Source of the DNA: an uncultured Eubacteriales bacterium
GTDB lineage: Bacteria; Bacillota; Clostridia; Christensenellales; CAG-1252
DNA: 47,286 bases
Direction of reading: 5' to 3'
Assembly: GCA_902797685.1 (NCBI GenBank)
Contig: CADBTQ010000006.1
Span: 1 to 47,286 of the forward strand
Below, piece by piece: positions 1 through 8,166 of the stretch (position 1 is its first letter; the number at the start of each line of letters is the position of its first letter). Below the pieces are notes generated by a model that saw only the letters and a list, made by a program, of their open reading frames with translations, made no database searches and had not been told where the DNA came from. Position numbers and translations under genes: made by a program.

Positions 1-745
1 GCCCAAAGGCAGAGTGATATTCCGCCTGATGGCGGAGTGATATTCGCTCCGCGAGTTGGCTACGCTTTGCTCCGCGTGGAAGGCTCCAATATCGCCTTGT
101 AGATGGTGTAGTACACAGTACACAATCGGTTGCCCCGAGTATGCGGCGTCTCTCGAAACGCCTAAGCGATATAAATCCCGAAGGGGATTTGCGATATAAC
201 GCAGCCCCCTCGCACCGAACGAGGAGGCTGTGTTGCGATATATTCGGCAAGCCGAATGCGATATATTCCTACGGAATGTTGTGGACGGGGGGGATTGATA
301 TTGCTAACGCAAAGAGCATACATATCGCATGATACTTAGTATCACATCTCGCATATGCCTCGGCAAATGTATCGCAAAAGCACCGAAACAATGGATTGGT
401 GCCTTTACGTTAGCAAGTATTGAAAAAACAGCCGCAACCCGAGCAAGGTAAAAACCTGCGAGGATTTCACCCGCATAGAGTGCGGATTTCAACGGCTGTA
501 AAAGCCGATTTCACCCACCGCAGGTGGATCTATTCGGCTTCCACAACGTTGCCCGCATCGTCTTGGATGCGGGCAACATATCACTTGCGAGTAAGGCGAG
601 CAAATATCACTCTGCCTTTGGGCAGAATATCACACGCCTTTGGCGTATATCACTTATGAGCGTAGCACGGCAAAGCTGTTATCACTACGCGTGTGCGCTT
701 TCGCGCACGCACGCATACACACTAATTAAATATCACGTGCGAAAC
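1..745. repeat. Large intergenic hairpin array, no gene
   Basis: This gene-free stretch is a chain of short palindromes separated by short anchor words. Seen directly: TGATAT anchors in the first 60 bases; GCGATAT anchors at about 155-290 separating hairpins such as AATCCCGAAGGGGATT and TTCGGCAAGCCGAA; ATATCGC anchors around 320-375; ATTTCA anchors at about 470-515; and ATATCAC anchors from about 575 to 740 separating palindromes such as TCTGCCTTTGGGCAGA and ACGCCTTTGGCGT. The block at about 300-420 is nested inside a longer inverted repeat (GCTAACG ... CGTTAGC). Short open frames here look like by-products of the repeats, with no ribosome binding site or protein-like composition. Confidence 0.85.
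93..136 (-). repeat. 44-bp dispersed repeat, copy 1
   Basis: On the minus strand this reads GGGGCAACC, then about 35 bases ending CTACAAGGCG. It matches 18382-18425 with only two or three differences. Both copies lie inside hairpin arrays, so the unit seems to belong to the same repeat system. Confidence 0.8.
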
Positions 746-756
746 GGGCAAATCCA

Positions 757-785
757 TTGACAACCCCCGCCCTCGGGGGTACAAT
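757..785 (+). promoter_or_regulatory. Sigma-A type promoter with GC-rich inverted repeat in the spacer
   Basis: TTGACA, a 17-bp spacer and TACAAT sit just upstream of the FAD oxidoreductase operon. The spacer is filled by ACCCCCG CCCT CGGGGGT, a 7-bp inverted repeat, which could be an operator or a structural element. Confidence 0.8.
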
Positions 786-813
786 AAAAAGGTACTTACC
801 AAAGGAGGGCGAT

Positions 814-2250
814 ATGAAACGTATCATCGTAATAGGCGGCGGCGTGATCGGCTGCTCGGTGGCTCGGTACCTCTCGGGATATCTTGCGGATATCACCGTA
901 CTGGAGCGGGCAAACGACGTGGCGACCGGCACCAGTAAAGCCAACTCGGGCATCGTGCACGCAGGATTTGACGCGCACCCCGGCACCAACAAAGCCAAAT
1001 TCAACGTCTTGGGCGCAAAGATGTTCCCTCGTCTTGCCGAGGAATTGCACTTCCCCTACCGTCAAAACGGGGCTTTCGTCCTCAATTTCTCCCCCGAAGG
1101 GGACGCCAAACTGCACGAACTGCTGGAACAAGGCAAACAAAACGGGGTGGACGGGCTGTCTATCCTTACGGGCGACGAGGTACGCGCGATGGAGCCCAAC
1201 GTGTCGAGCGAAGTGGTATCGGCGCTGTACGCCTCCACCAGCGGGATCGTGGGTCCCTACGAGATGACCATCGCCCTCGCCGAAAACGCGGCTGCCAACG
1301 GGGTCAAGTTCGTGTTTGACCGGACGGTGTCCGCCATCGTCAAGGGAGCGGACGGCTTGATCGTCAAGACGAACAAAGGGGACTACCCCGCCGACGTTGT
1401 GATCAACTGCGCGGGCGTGTACGCCGACGTACTCCACAACGGAGCGTGCGAAGACAAGATGGAGATCGTCGCCCGCAAAGGGGAATATATGCTGTTGGAC
1501 AAGGCGGCAGGCGACACCTGCCGAAAGACCTTGTTCCAACTGCCGACCGCCATGGGCAAAGGGGTACTCGTCTCCCCCACCGTACACGGCAATATCATCG
1601 TGGGACCCACCGCGTTGGACACGTTGGACAAAGAGGACGTGGATACCACCGTCAAGGGGCTCAACACCGCCTGGAGCCAAGCGGCTCTGTCGGTACCCAC
1701 TTTGTCCCGTCGCCAAATCATCACCCAATTCGCGGGGTTGAGAGCGCACTCCCTCAAAGGCGACTTTGCCGTGGGCAAAACTTCGCTCGAGGGGCTGTAC
1801 GAAGCCGCGGGGATCGAGTCGCCGGGACTGACCAGCGCACCCGCTATCGGGGACTACCTCGCCCAATTGATCGCCGAGGACTACGCGCTCCCCGTCAATC
1901 CGCAATTCGACCCCATCCGTGAGGCGATCCCTTGTTTTGCCTCTCTCGACAACGACCGCCGCGCGGCTTTGATCGCCCAAGACCCCGCTTGGGGCAAGGT
2001 GGTGTGCCGCTGCGAAGTGGTGACCGAAGCCGAGATCGTGGAAGCCATCCGTCGCACTCCCGGCGCCAAAGACATGGACGGCGTCAAACGCAGAGTGCGC
2101 GCTGGCATGGGCAGATGCCAAGCGGGTTTTTGCACCCCGCGCATTATGGAGATCCTCGCACGCGAGTTGGGGATCGGGCTGGACGAAGTCACCAAAAAGG
2201 GAGGCGCGTCCTATTTGATCGTGGGCAAACCCAAGGAGGTCAACCAATGA
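814..2250 (+). CDS. GlpA-like FAD-dependent oxidoreductase with C-terminal [2Fe-2S]-type domain
   Basis: A 478-residue flavoprotein of the GlpA/LhgO family (anaerobic glycerol-3-phosphate or 2-hydroxyacid dehydrogenases). The N-terminus has the dinucleotide-binding GGGVIG motif (residues 8-13) and a following acidic ERAND segment typical of FAD binding. The last about 85 residues form a BFD-like domain with four cysteines, C398-x-C400 and C435-x4-C440, expected to bind an iron-sulfur cluster. The start is the ATG preceded by AGGAGGG; an in-frame upstream start lies inside the promoter. The stop overlaps the next start (ATGA), and the next two genes complete a common Firmicute trio (GlpA-like, second FAD oxidoreductase, DUF1667). 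By family knowledge the trio oxidises glycerol-3-phosphate in the cytoplasm. No glpK or glpF is visible, so the substrate is inferred. Confidence 0.85.
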   Translation: MKRIIVIGGGVIGCSVARYLSGYLADITVLERANDVATGTSKANSGIVHAGFDAHPGTNKAKFNVLGAKMFPRLAEELHFPYRQNGAFVLNFSPEGDAKLHELLEQGKQNGVDGLSILTGDEVRAMEPNVSSEVVSALYASTSGIVGPYEMTIALAENAAANGVKFVFDRTVSAIVKGADGLIVKTNKGDYPADVVINCAGVYADVLHNGACEDKMEIVARKGEYMLLDKAAGDTCRKTLFQLPTAMGKGVLVSPTVHGNIIVGPTALDTLDKEDVDTTVKGLNTAWSQAALSVPTLSRRQIITQFAGLRAHSLKGDFAVGKTSLEGLYEAAGIESPGLTSAPAIGDYLAQLIAEDYALPVNPQFDPIREAIPCFASLDNDRRAALIAQDPAWGKVVCRCEVVTEAEIVEAIRRTPGAKDMDGVKRRVRAGMGRCQAGFCTPRIMEILARELGIGLDEVTKKGGASYLIVGKPKEVNQ

Positions 2251-3503
2251 AAAAAGATCTGGTCATCATCGGCGGCGGCCCCGCGGGCTTGGCGGCTGCC
2301 ATCGGCGCCTACGACAAGGGCGTGAGAGATATACTGATACTCGAGAGGGAGCCGGTATTGGGCGGCATCCTCAACCAATGCATCCACAACGGGTTTGGTC
2401 TGCACACCTTTAAGGAGGAGCTGACCGGCCCCGAGTACGCCCACCGCTACGTCAAAGAGGTGTTGGCAAGAGGCATCGAATACAAACTATCCACCACCGT
2501 CATCGACGTCACCCCCGACAGACAGGTGTTCGCCGTGGGCGAAGAGGGGTTGTTGCATTTGCAAGCGGGCGCGATCATCTTGGCGTGCGGATGCAGAGAG
2601 CGTCCTCGCGGCGCCATCAACATCGCGGGCGCAAGGTGTGCGGGCGTGTTTTCGGCGGGTACCGCGCAAAAACTCGTCAACATGGAAGGCTATATGCCCG
2701 GCAAAGAGGTGGTCATCCTGGGTTCGGGCGACATCGGCTTGATCATGGCGCGCCGCATGACCTTCGAGGGCGCCAAAGTCAAAGCCGTGGTCGAGTTGAT
2801 GCCTTATAGCAGCGGACTCAACCGCAATATCGTGCAATGCCTCAACGATTTCGACATCCCCCTGCTGTTTTCGCACACGGTGGTGGAGATCAAGGGCAAA
2901 GACCGCGTGTCGAGCGTGGTGATCGCCCCCGTGGACGGCAAGTTGCAACCCATCATGGACCAAGCGCAGGAGATATCTTGCGACTGCTTGCTGTTGTCGG
3001 TGGGATTGCTTCCCGAAAACGAACTTGCCAAGCAAGCCAAAGTCACCCTCTCCCCCGTTACGGGCGGCGCCGAGGTGGACGACAGCATGATGACCGCCGT
3101 TGAGGGCGTGTTCGAGTGCGGCAACGTGTTGCACGTACACGATCTGGTGGACTTCGTTTCACAGGAATCCCTGCACGCGGGCGAATGCGCCGCCGCTTAT
3201 CTTGCGGGCAAACGTCCCACCGCCGACAAGGTGCGCGTGGGTACTTTCGGCGGGGTGCGCTACACCGTGCCCACCTTGCTCAACCGAGAGGACGACGGGG
3301 AGAGCCTGTCCTTCAAGATGCGCGTCAACAACGTGTATCGCAAAGTGCGCCTCAAAGTGATGGCGGACGGCGAGGAAGTGTTGGGCAAGAACAAACAGAT
3401 CGTCACCCCCGGCGAGATGGAGACGTTGACGCTTAGCCCCGAGCAAAGCGCCAAGTTGAGAGGAGCGAAAGAAGTATCGGTGGGATTGGAGGTAAGAGCA
3501 TGA
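2247..3503 (+). CDS. FAD/NAD(P)-dependent oxidoreductase, GlpA operon partner
   Basis: A 418-residue pyridine-nucleotide-disulfide-type flavoprotein. It starts with a Rossmann fold (GGGPAGLAAA at residues 9-18). It has a Cys pair in ILACGCRERPRG near residue 115 and a second nucleotide-binding fold, VVILGSGDIGLIMARR, near residue 155. The C-terminal ECGNVLHVHDLVDFV segment is the usual second FAD contact. The start overlaps the stop of the previous gene by four bases and is preceded by AAGGAGGT, so the two are translationally coupled. Family knowledge suggests it passes electrons from the GlpA-like subunit to an acceptor; the exact acceptor cannot be read from the sequence. Confidence 0.85.
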   Translation: MKKDLVIIGGGPAGLAAAIGAYDKGVRDILILEREPVLGGILNQCIHNGFGLHTFKEELTGPEYAHRYVKEVLARGIEYKLSTTVIDVTPDRQVFAVGEEGLLHLQAGAIILACGCRERPRGAINIAGARCAGVFSAGTAQKLVNMEGYMPGKEVVILGSGDIGLIMARRMTFEGAKVKAVVELMPYSSGLNRNIVQCLNDFDIPLLFSHTVVEIKGKDRVSSVVIAPVDGKLQPIMDQAQEISCDCLLLSVGLLPENELAKQAKVTLSPVTGGAEVDDSMMTAVEGVFECGNVLHVHDLVDFVSQESLHAGECAAAYLAGKRPTADKVRVGTFGGVRYTVPTLLNREDDGESLSFKMRVNNVYRKVRLKVMADGEEVLGKNKQIVTPGEMETLTLSPEQSAKLRGAKEVSVGLEVRA

Positions 3504-3862
3504 AACGCGAAATGATCTGCATTTGCTGCCCCATGGGCTGCCGTATGACCGTAGAAGGCGAACCGGGCGCGTACACCGTGACCGGCAACACTTGCCCCCG
3601 CGGCAAGGCGTACGCCATCGCCGAAATGACCGCACCCGAACGCATGGTGACCTCGTCGGTCGCTGTAGTCGGCGGCAATTACAAGACGGTATCCGTCAAA
3701 ACCGCTTCGCCCATCCCCAAGGGCAAGATCTTCGAGGCGCTCCGCCTACTTGACGGCGTCGTCCTCACCGCTCCCGTCAAGGAAGGGCAAACGGTGGTCG
3801 AGGACATCCTCGGCACGGGCGTGGCGTTCGTCGCGACGCGCGAGGTGTCTGTCGCTCGGTAA
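3500..3862 (+). CDS. DUF1667 domain protein (cysteine-rich, electron-transfer partner)
   Basis: A 120-residue protein with an N-terminal cysteine cluster (C7, C9, C10, C14 and C32 in NTCPRGKAYA) followed by the TAPERMVTSS segment characteristic of DUF1667. It is coupled by ATGA overlap to the upstream flavoprotein. The last five codons (VSVAR) and the stop lie inside an 11-bp perfect hairpin that belongs to the local repeat family, so the C-terminus may have been reshaped by repeat insertion. Role inferred from context: third component of the glycerol-3-phosphate dehydrogenase-like complex, probably metal binding. Confidence 0.85.
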   Translation: MKREMICICCPMGCRMTVEGEPGAYTVTGNTCPRGKAYAIAEMTAPERMVTSSVAVVGGNYKTVSVKTASPIPKGKIFEALRLLDGVVLTAPVKEGQTVVEDILGTGVAFVATREVSVAR

Positions 3863-3880
3863 GCGACAGACAATGAATTG
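3846..3880 (+). repeat. Hairpin unit overlapping a stop codon, with ATGAATTG anchor
   Basis: TGTCTGTCGCT, a 5-base loop and AGCGACAGACA form a perfect 11-bp hairpin that contains the stop codon of the DUF1667 gene in its loop region. It is followed immediately by the anchor word ATGAATTG that recurs at 4872-4935 and 21076-21150. Confidence 0.75.
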
Positions 3881-3907
3881 CACCGCTCCCACAAAACGCT
3901 ACACGAT

Positions 3908-4396
3908 ATGAAAAACGTTGTTTTGCTCAACGGTCCTTCCTCCGCGGGCAAATCCACCCTTTCCAAGGCTTTGCAAGAGCGACTTGGCGGGGCAGGCTTT
4001 GACGCGGTGGTCGTCTCCATAGACGATTACATGACGACAGACCCTACCGAAACCATTTACGAGGACGATATATACGAAATCATGCCCGCCATGTGTCGGG
4101 ATATCGAAGCGTTTGCCCGACAGGGCAAAACCGTCATCGTGGACCATGCGATCACGAGCGAGCGCGTCTACGATGCGTTCGTCGGCGCGGTCAAAGGTCA
4201 AAGGGTATTGACCGTCAAAGTGACTTGCGACCTCGCCGTGTTGGAACGCCGCGAAAGGGAGCGCGGCGACAGATGTCTCGGCTCCGCTCAGGCGTCCTTG
4301 CGCTATTTGTGGCCCAAGGAAGGATACGACCTTTGCATAGACAACGGCGACACGCCCGTGGCGGACAACGTCGAAAAGATGTGGAGCGCACTATGA
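3908..4396 (+). CDS. P-loop kinase resembling chloramphenicol phosphotransferase-like family
   Basis: A 162-residue protein with a Walker A motif GPSSAGKST at residues 9-17, followed by DDYMT and, later, VIVDHAITS and RRERERGDR segments. This matches the small P-loop phosphotransferase family that includes chloramphenicol 3-O-phosphotransferase. The ATG is chosen because the Walker A strand (MKNVVLLNG) begins there; the upstream TTG falls in a repeat anchor. The ribosome binding site is weak. It overlaps the next gene by four bases. Substrate unknown; resistance should not be inferred from fold alone. Confidence 0.75.
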   Translation: MKNVVLLNGPSSAGKSTLSKALQERLGGAGFDAVVVSIDDYMTTDPTETIYEDDIYEIMPAMCRDIEAFARQGKTVIVDHAITSERVYDAFVGAVKGQRVLTVKVTCDLAVLERRERERGDRCLGSAQASLRYLWPKEGYDLCIDNGDTPVADNVEKMWSAL

Positions 4397-4872
4397 TTCG
4401 TATCTTATTCGTTTGTCACGGCAATATCTGCCGAAGTCCTATGGCGGAGTTTGTCTTTAAGGCTCTCGCCTCCCAAAAGGGTGTCGGCGACCGCTTTGCG
4501 GTCGAGTCGGCGGCGACCACCACCGACGAGATATGGGGGGACGTGGGCAATCCCGTGTACCCGCCCGCCAAAGCCGAACTCGCCCGCCACGGCATCACCC
4601 AGGGGGTGGATCGCAAGAGGGCAAGATTGCTGACCTCGTCCGATCTTGACCGCTACGACCTGTTGGTGGGCATGGATCAGGCCAACATCCGCGAGATGAC
4701 CCGCATCGTGGGCGGGGACCCCAAAGGCAAGATCGTCAAACTCCTCGACTATGCCGATGGCGGGGACGTCGCCGATCCTTGGTACACCCGCCGCTTTGAT
4801 GTGGCGTACCGCGATATCGACCGAGGGTGTAGGGCGTTACTCGATACATTGCTTATGCAAGGTATCGAGTAA
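4393..4872 (+). CDS. Low-molecular-weight protein tyrosine phosphatase
   Basis: A 159-residue protein with the signature phosphate loop C8-HGNIC-R14-S near the N-terminus and the general-acid segment DPWYT near the C-terminus, which define LMW-PTPs. The size is normal for the family. It is translationally coupled to the P-loop kinase upstream. It probably removes phosphate from protein tyrosine or arginine residues or from small phosphate esters. The stop codon's last base is also the first base of a repeat anchor. Confidence 0.92.
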   Translation: MIRILFVCHGNICRSPMAEFVFKALASQKGVGDRFAVESAATTTDEIWGDVGNPVYPPAKAELARHGITQGVDRKRARLLTSSDLDRYDLLVGMDQANIREMTRIVGGDPKGKIVKLLDYADGGDVADPWYTRRFDVAYRDIDRGCRALLDTLLMQGIE

Positions 4873-4955
4873 TGAATTGCTCCCAAGGTCGCGTGAATTG
4901 CCTTCGGCATGAATTGACCTAACGGTCATGAATTGCACCTTGCGGTGCATTATGA
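4872..4955 (+). repeat. Hairpin array with ATGAATTG anchors
   Basis: ATGAATTG words start at 4872, 4909 and 4928, and a variant GTGAATTG at 4893. They flank small palindromes such as CCTTCGG, ACCTAACGGT and CACCTTGCGGTG. The array begins on the stop codon of the phosphatase gene and ends just before the terminator. Confidence 0.85.
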
Positions 4956-4968
4956 AAAGCATACGACC

Positions 4969-4997
4969 AAAAAGCGAGGCACACGCCTCGCTTTTTT
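4969..4997. terminator. Bidirectional intrinsic terminator between convergent genes
   Basis: GCGAGGC ACAC GCCTCGC is flanked by an A-run on the left and a T-run on the right, so it can terminate both the phosphatase operon and the SipL gene. Confidence 0.9.
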
Positions 4998-5011
4998 ACA
5001 TATCTTTTCGT

Positions 5012-6481
5012 TTACATTTCTTTGTGACGGAAGACGATCACTCGGCGGGGCTCCTCTTCCCAATCGGGATTGAGGGCTTGCAGCTTGGCGGGGCTGACTT
5101 TGACCTCGCGCGCCACGTCCCACAGGCTTTCGCCCGCTTGGGGAAAATACACGCTGATCGCGGGAGCGTCCCCCTCGTCTTGTGCCTCGACCGCTTGCGC
5201 TTGGGGAATATAGTCCACGATCACGGGCAAATAGCCGTTGACGCGGGCGACCAAGGTGACGGACACGTCCAGCATGCCCCCTTTGATGGTCGCTTCCACC
5301 CCGCACAAGGTGGCGGTGCCGTCGAGCAAACAGTCCTCGCTTACCCCCTTAGCGGGAGCGGTCACCGAAAAGGGGATCTCGACCGTGGCGGACACCATGC
5401 CCTCGCCTTCGCCCACGACGGACACGACCGCCAACCCCTCGACGGTGATTTGGTCGGTGCCCGCCACCAAGTTGGCGAGCCCCAAACGGCAAGGCAGGGC
5501 GGTGATGATGCGGCTGATATTGCCCGTCTCCTCGCCGATGGGCGTTTGAATGCCGATCTTATGGCGCAACGTGTAGTGGGAATGGGGGCGTTTGCACACC
5601 ATACGAGCGTGGTCGTACTCGAGGTCGTATCCTTCGGCAAACATCTCCTCCACCACCGTCACGCTCTCGCTTTCGTTGCGATAAGCGGACAGCGTCAGCA
5701 CCGTTTCCACGCGGATGACTCCGTTGTTTTCCTCTCCCGACACCACCACGCGAGCGGACTTGACCGCCACTTCCGCGGCGATATCCCCGTCTTGCTCGAT
5801 CTCCTCGGCAAAGGGAATGGGCAGTTGTTTGCTGCGCAACTCCCCGCCCGACAGATACACCACGTCGGCATAGAGCGTCCCCTCGACGGTCGATCCCATG
5901 GTCGCTTGTTTGATCTCGTCCACCACGGCGCGAGCGTCAAAATACAGCACACGGTCGACGGTCTCATTCGTTTCGATCTCGTCGGAAAGGTCAAAACGCA
6001 CCTCGGGCAAGGGCACGATCCGCCCCACCTCGATCTCTTTGGTCTTGCACTCGCACTCCCCGTCCACGATCCCCTCGAAAGAGGACGAGATCGTCTGCCA
6101 AACGTCCACCGACACCTGCGCCGTCAGGTCGATGATATCCCCGTTGAGGGCGGCTTTGTCGTCCGCAACGTAGGCGGTGGCGGTGGCGCGAGAGGGGTCG
6201 ATGCGCTCGTCCTCGATCAAAGCTTGCCAGTCGCAATAGTACTCCAACCCGTTGACGTGATCTTCGCCGTCCAGATAAAGGATCTTGTAATTGACTCTAC
6301 CCTCTACGCGGGCTTGCCCTTCCACCGTCTCCACTTGAGTTGCGGTCGCGTCTGCGGTCACGGTCAGCAGTTGCTTCGCACCGCCGCGCGCCGCCGTGTC
6401 GATTTGGCAGGTCGCTTCGATCGTGTCGCTCCCCACCGTATTGATACAATCGTTGTTGATTTTTTGTTTTTTGAATTCCAT
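5012..6481 (-). CDS. sipL: SipL-like spore coat morphogenesis protein (SPOCS/DUF3794 plus LysM)
   Basis: A 489-residue protein beginning MEFKKQKIN, with SPOCS (DUF3794) beta-rich repeats over the first about 420 residues and a LysM domain in the last about 45 (FPQAGESLWDVAREVKVSP ... LNPDW). This is the architecture and approximate length of Clostridioides difficile SipL, which binds SpoIVA through its LysM domain and encases the forespore coat. The start has GGGAGGATT upstream; a much longer in-frame reading upstream has no protein character and crosses the neighbouring terminator. A sigma-E-like promoter precedes it, consistent with mother-cell expression. A general DUF3794-LysM protein of other role is possible. 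Confidence 0.8.
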   Translation of the reverse strand: MEFKKQKINNDCINTVGSDTIEATCQIDTAARGGAKQLLTVTADATATQVETVEGQARVEGRVNYKILYLDGEDHVNGLEYYCDWQALIEDERIDPSRATATAYVADDKAALNGDIIDLTAQVSVDVWQTISSSFEGIVDGECECKTKEIEVGRIVPLPEVRFDLSDEIETNETVDRVLYFDARAVVDEIKQATMGSTVEGTLYADVVYLSGGELRSKQLPIPFAEEIEQDGDIAAEVAVKSARVVVSGEENNGVIRVETVLTLSAYRNESESVTVVEEMFAEGYDLEYDHARMVCKRPHSHYTLRHKIGIQTPIGEETGNISRIITALPCRLGLANLVAGTDQITVEGLAVVSVVGEGEGMVSATVEIPFSVTAPAKGVSEDCLLDGTATLCGVEATIKGGMLDVSVTLVARVNGYLPVIVDYIPQAQAVEAQDEGDAPAISVYFPQAGESLWDVAREVKVSPAKLQALNPDWEEEPRRVIVFRHKEM

Positions 6482-6507
6482 ACCAATCCTCCCAAAGTGA
6501 TCACCCA

Positions 6508-6536
6508 ATCGTATGCGGCAAGGGAGAAGATTAGAA
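6508..6536 (-). promoter_or_regulatory. Possible sigma-E (sporulation) promoter of sipL
   Basis: On the minus strand CATACGAT matches the sigma-E -10 consensus CATACAAT at seven of eight positions. A TTCTAAT -35-like word lies 14 bp upstream. No good housekeeping promoter is visible here. Confidence 0.4.
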
Positions 6537-6587
6537 CTACTTTGTGCGTATTGCCCTCGTTTGCCGAAGTTTTGGCAGCGCAAACAA

Positions 6588-6611
6588 CAAAAAACTCTCC
6601 CTAAGGAGAGT
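6588..6611 (-). terminator. Intrinsic terminator of the RNA methylase operon
   Basis: Read on the minus strand, ACTCTCC TTAG GGAGAGT is followed by a T-run, just after the stop codon of the methyltransferase gene. Confidence 0.9.
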
Positions 6612-6630
6612 CGTGATCTATATTTGCCCG

Positions 6631-8166
6631 TTAGTCCTTGCTCACTTTGAGGACGAAGAGGGCGGGCTCCAAGCCGCCTGCGGGCAAGGTGTACATACGC
6701 ACCAATTTGACTTTGTCCGACCCCACCAACCCTTTGAGCAGGGCGATCTCGGTGGTGAGCAACAACGCGAATCCCCCGCCCACTAGAGAGGGCAAGCGCT
6801 CGATAAGAGCGCGATACAGTCTCGTATTGGACTCGTGCGTGCCCACGCGGTTGCCGTATGGCATATTGGAAATAAGAAGCGAAGCGGGCGATTTGGGTTT
6901 GTATTTGAGGATATCCGATTGTATAAGTTGCGCCCTTACCCCCGCTATCCCCAAGTTGACCGCACTTTTGTCCACCGCTTCCTTGACGATATCCACCCCC
7001 ACCAAGCGGGCTTTGGGATAGACTTTGGACGCTTCCACCAACATGGTGGACGTGCCGCAAAAGCCGTCCAGCACCACTTGGGGGTCCTTGACGTAGCGGC
7101 GGGACAGCCGCGCGATGATGGCGGCGGTGGTGGGATTGATCGAAGCGGGCAACGCCTCTTTGCGATAGGCGTAGCGGTCGTCCGTAAGACCCCACAATTT
7201 GACGAAACATTTGACCTTGTCCTCGATCGAGACGATCAACTCCACTTGATAGTTGGATGGACTGTTGACCAAAGGTTGCCCCTTGAGAGCGGCGGTAACG
7301 GCGGCAAGGTAGGGTCGCTTGTCCCTGACCCCCTTGACGCTCACGCGGTAGCGCACCTCTTTTACCCCGTGCATGGCGGGAAGATCCAGCGCGGACAGCA
7401 CTTGGGCAAGCCTCTCGGGCAAATCGCTCCACGCCACCCCATAGAGGGTGGGCTCGTACAGCCACGCCTCGTAAAAACAGCGGAAGTCGTACAGTCCCTC
7501 GGGGTCTTGGGTGGACACTACCAACCCCTCGTCCACTTCCCCCACCACGGGCAACAGTTGCCCGATCTCGTCCCGCAGTACCCCGTGCAAATGGGGCGCG
7601 GTGGTAAGGAGCATGGCGTGGGGACGATCGAAGCGCACCGAGACGGGCGACGCCTTGTCGGACAAGCGGTCGAGCGCCTTATGAAAGGCGTCCTCGATCT
7701 CCGCCCAAATCTTGGGGGGCACCGCCAAAGGGTCGAGCCGCTCAAAGAGCGCCCGCGCGCTTTCTACCCTGCCTCCGCTTTTGCCGATGGCAAGGAGCAA
7801 GGACGGGATAGCGAAAAAAGTCCCCTCTTCGCGGGCGGCTTTGTCGAGCAAAGCGGCGCCCAACAGAGTGGGACACGAGCCTAACCAAATATACAGGTTT
7901 TTGCGGGTTTTGGGATCGGCGCGATACAAGTGATCCACCAAATCGGGATTGCCCTCGACCATGGCGCAAAGCACCCCGTTCCACTTGTCCTTGCGGGACA
8001 GCTGGGACAGGCAATAGGACACCGCGCGCGGGGATAGGTCGCGATACGAGCGGGCGATATAGGCGCACACGTCCTCGGTGTGGGGCTCCATCACCCCCAC
8101 CAAGGTCTGGCGAGCGTTTTCGTCCGCGCTCGCTTGGTATTGGGCAAACAGTTTTTCGACGTTCAT
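6631..8166 (-). CDS. Putative RNA methylase (UPF0020/THUMP-type class I methyltransferase)
   Basis: A 511-residue protein. The C-terminal half (from about residue 320) is a Rossmann methyltransferase with motif I VLDGFCGTSTM, an acidic VGVDI strand and a catalytic SNMPYG motif (the NPPY-type motif of N-methylating enzymes), as in the UPF0020 family that modifies guanosines in rRNA or tRNA. The N-terminal third is helical, beginning MNVEKLFAQYQ, and resembles a HEAT-like repeat region; it is longer than in simple family members. The start overlaps the stop of the M18 peptidase gene by one base (TGATG), so the two are coupled. RNA target not predictable. Confidence 0.75.
   Translation of the reverse strand: MNVEKLFAQYQASADENARQTLVGVMEPHTEDVCAYIARSYRDLSPRAVSYCLSQLSRKDKWNGVLCAMVEGNPDLVDHLYRADPKTRKNLYIWLGSCPTLLGAALLDKAAREEGTFFAIPSLLLAIGKSGGRVESARALFERLDPLAVPPKIWAEIEDAFHKALDRLSDKASPVSVRFDRPHAMLLTTAPHLHGVLRDEIGQLLPVVGEVDEGLVVSTQDPEGLYDFRCFYEAWLYEPTLYGVAWSDLPERLAQVLSALDLPAMHGVKEVRYRVSVKGVRDKRPYLAAVTAALKGQPLVNSPSNYQVELIVSIEDKVKCFVKLWGLTDDRYAYRKEALPASINPTTAAIIARLSRRYVKDPQVVLDGFCGTSTMLVEASKVYPKARLVGVDIVKEAVDKSAVNLGIAGVRAQLIQSDILKYKPKSPASLLISNMPYGNRVGTHESNTRLYRALIERLPSLVGGGFALLLTTEIALLKGLVGSDKVKLVRMYTLPAGGLEPALFVLKVSKD

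Noticed and set aside
1-745. CRISPR array
   Set aside because: The constant words are only 6-8 bp, spacing is irregular, the variable parts are palindromes rather than unique spacers, and no cas gene is present.
796-2247. 483-residue minus-strand frame opposite the GlpA-like gene
   Set aside because: Codon-shadow frame without ribosome binding site; the plus strand carries clear FAD and cysteine motifs.
3908-4396. Chloramphenicol resistance gene
   Set aside because: Only the P-loop fold is similar; the family includes kinases of other substrates.
4928-6604. 558-residue plus-strand frame
   Set aside because: It lies antisense to the SipL gene, begins in a repeat anchor, and has the His/Arg/Gly-rich composition of a frame shadow.
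6482-7465. N-terminal extension of the SipL gene to 7465
   Set aside because: It crosses a terminator and runs antisense-frame through the methylase gene; the start at 6481 has a good ribosome binding site.
7712-7884. Plus-strand frames within the methylase gene
   Set aside because: Arise from the complementary reading of a GC-rich gene and lack start signals.
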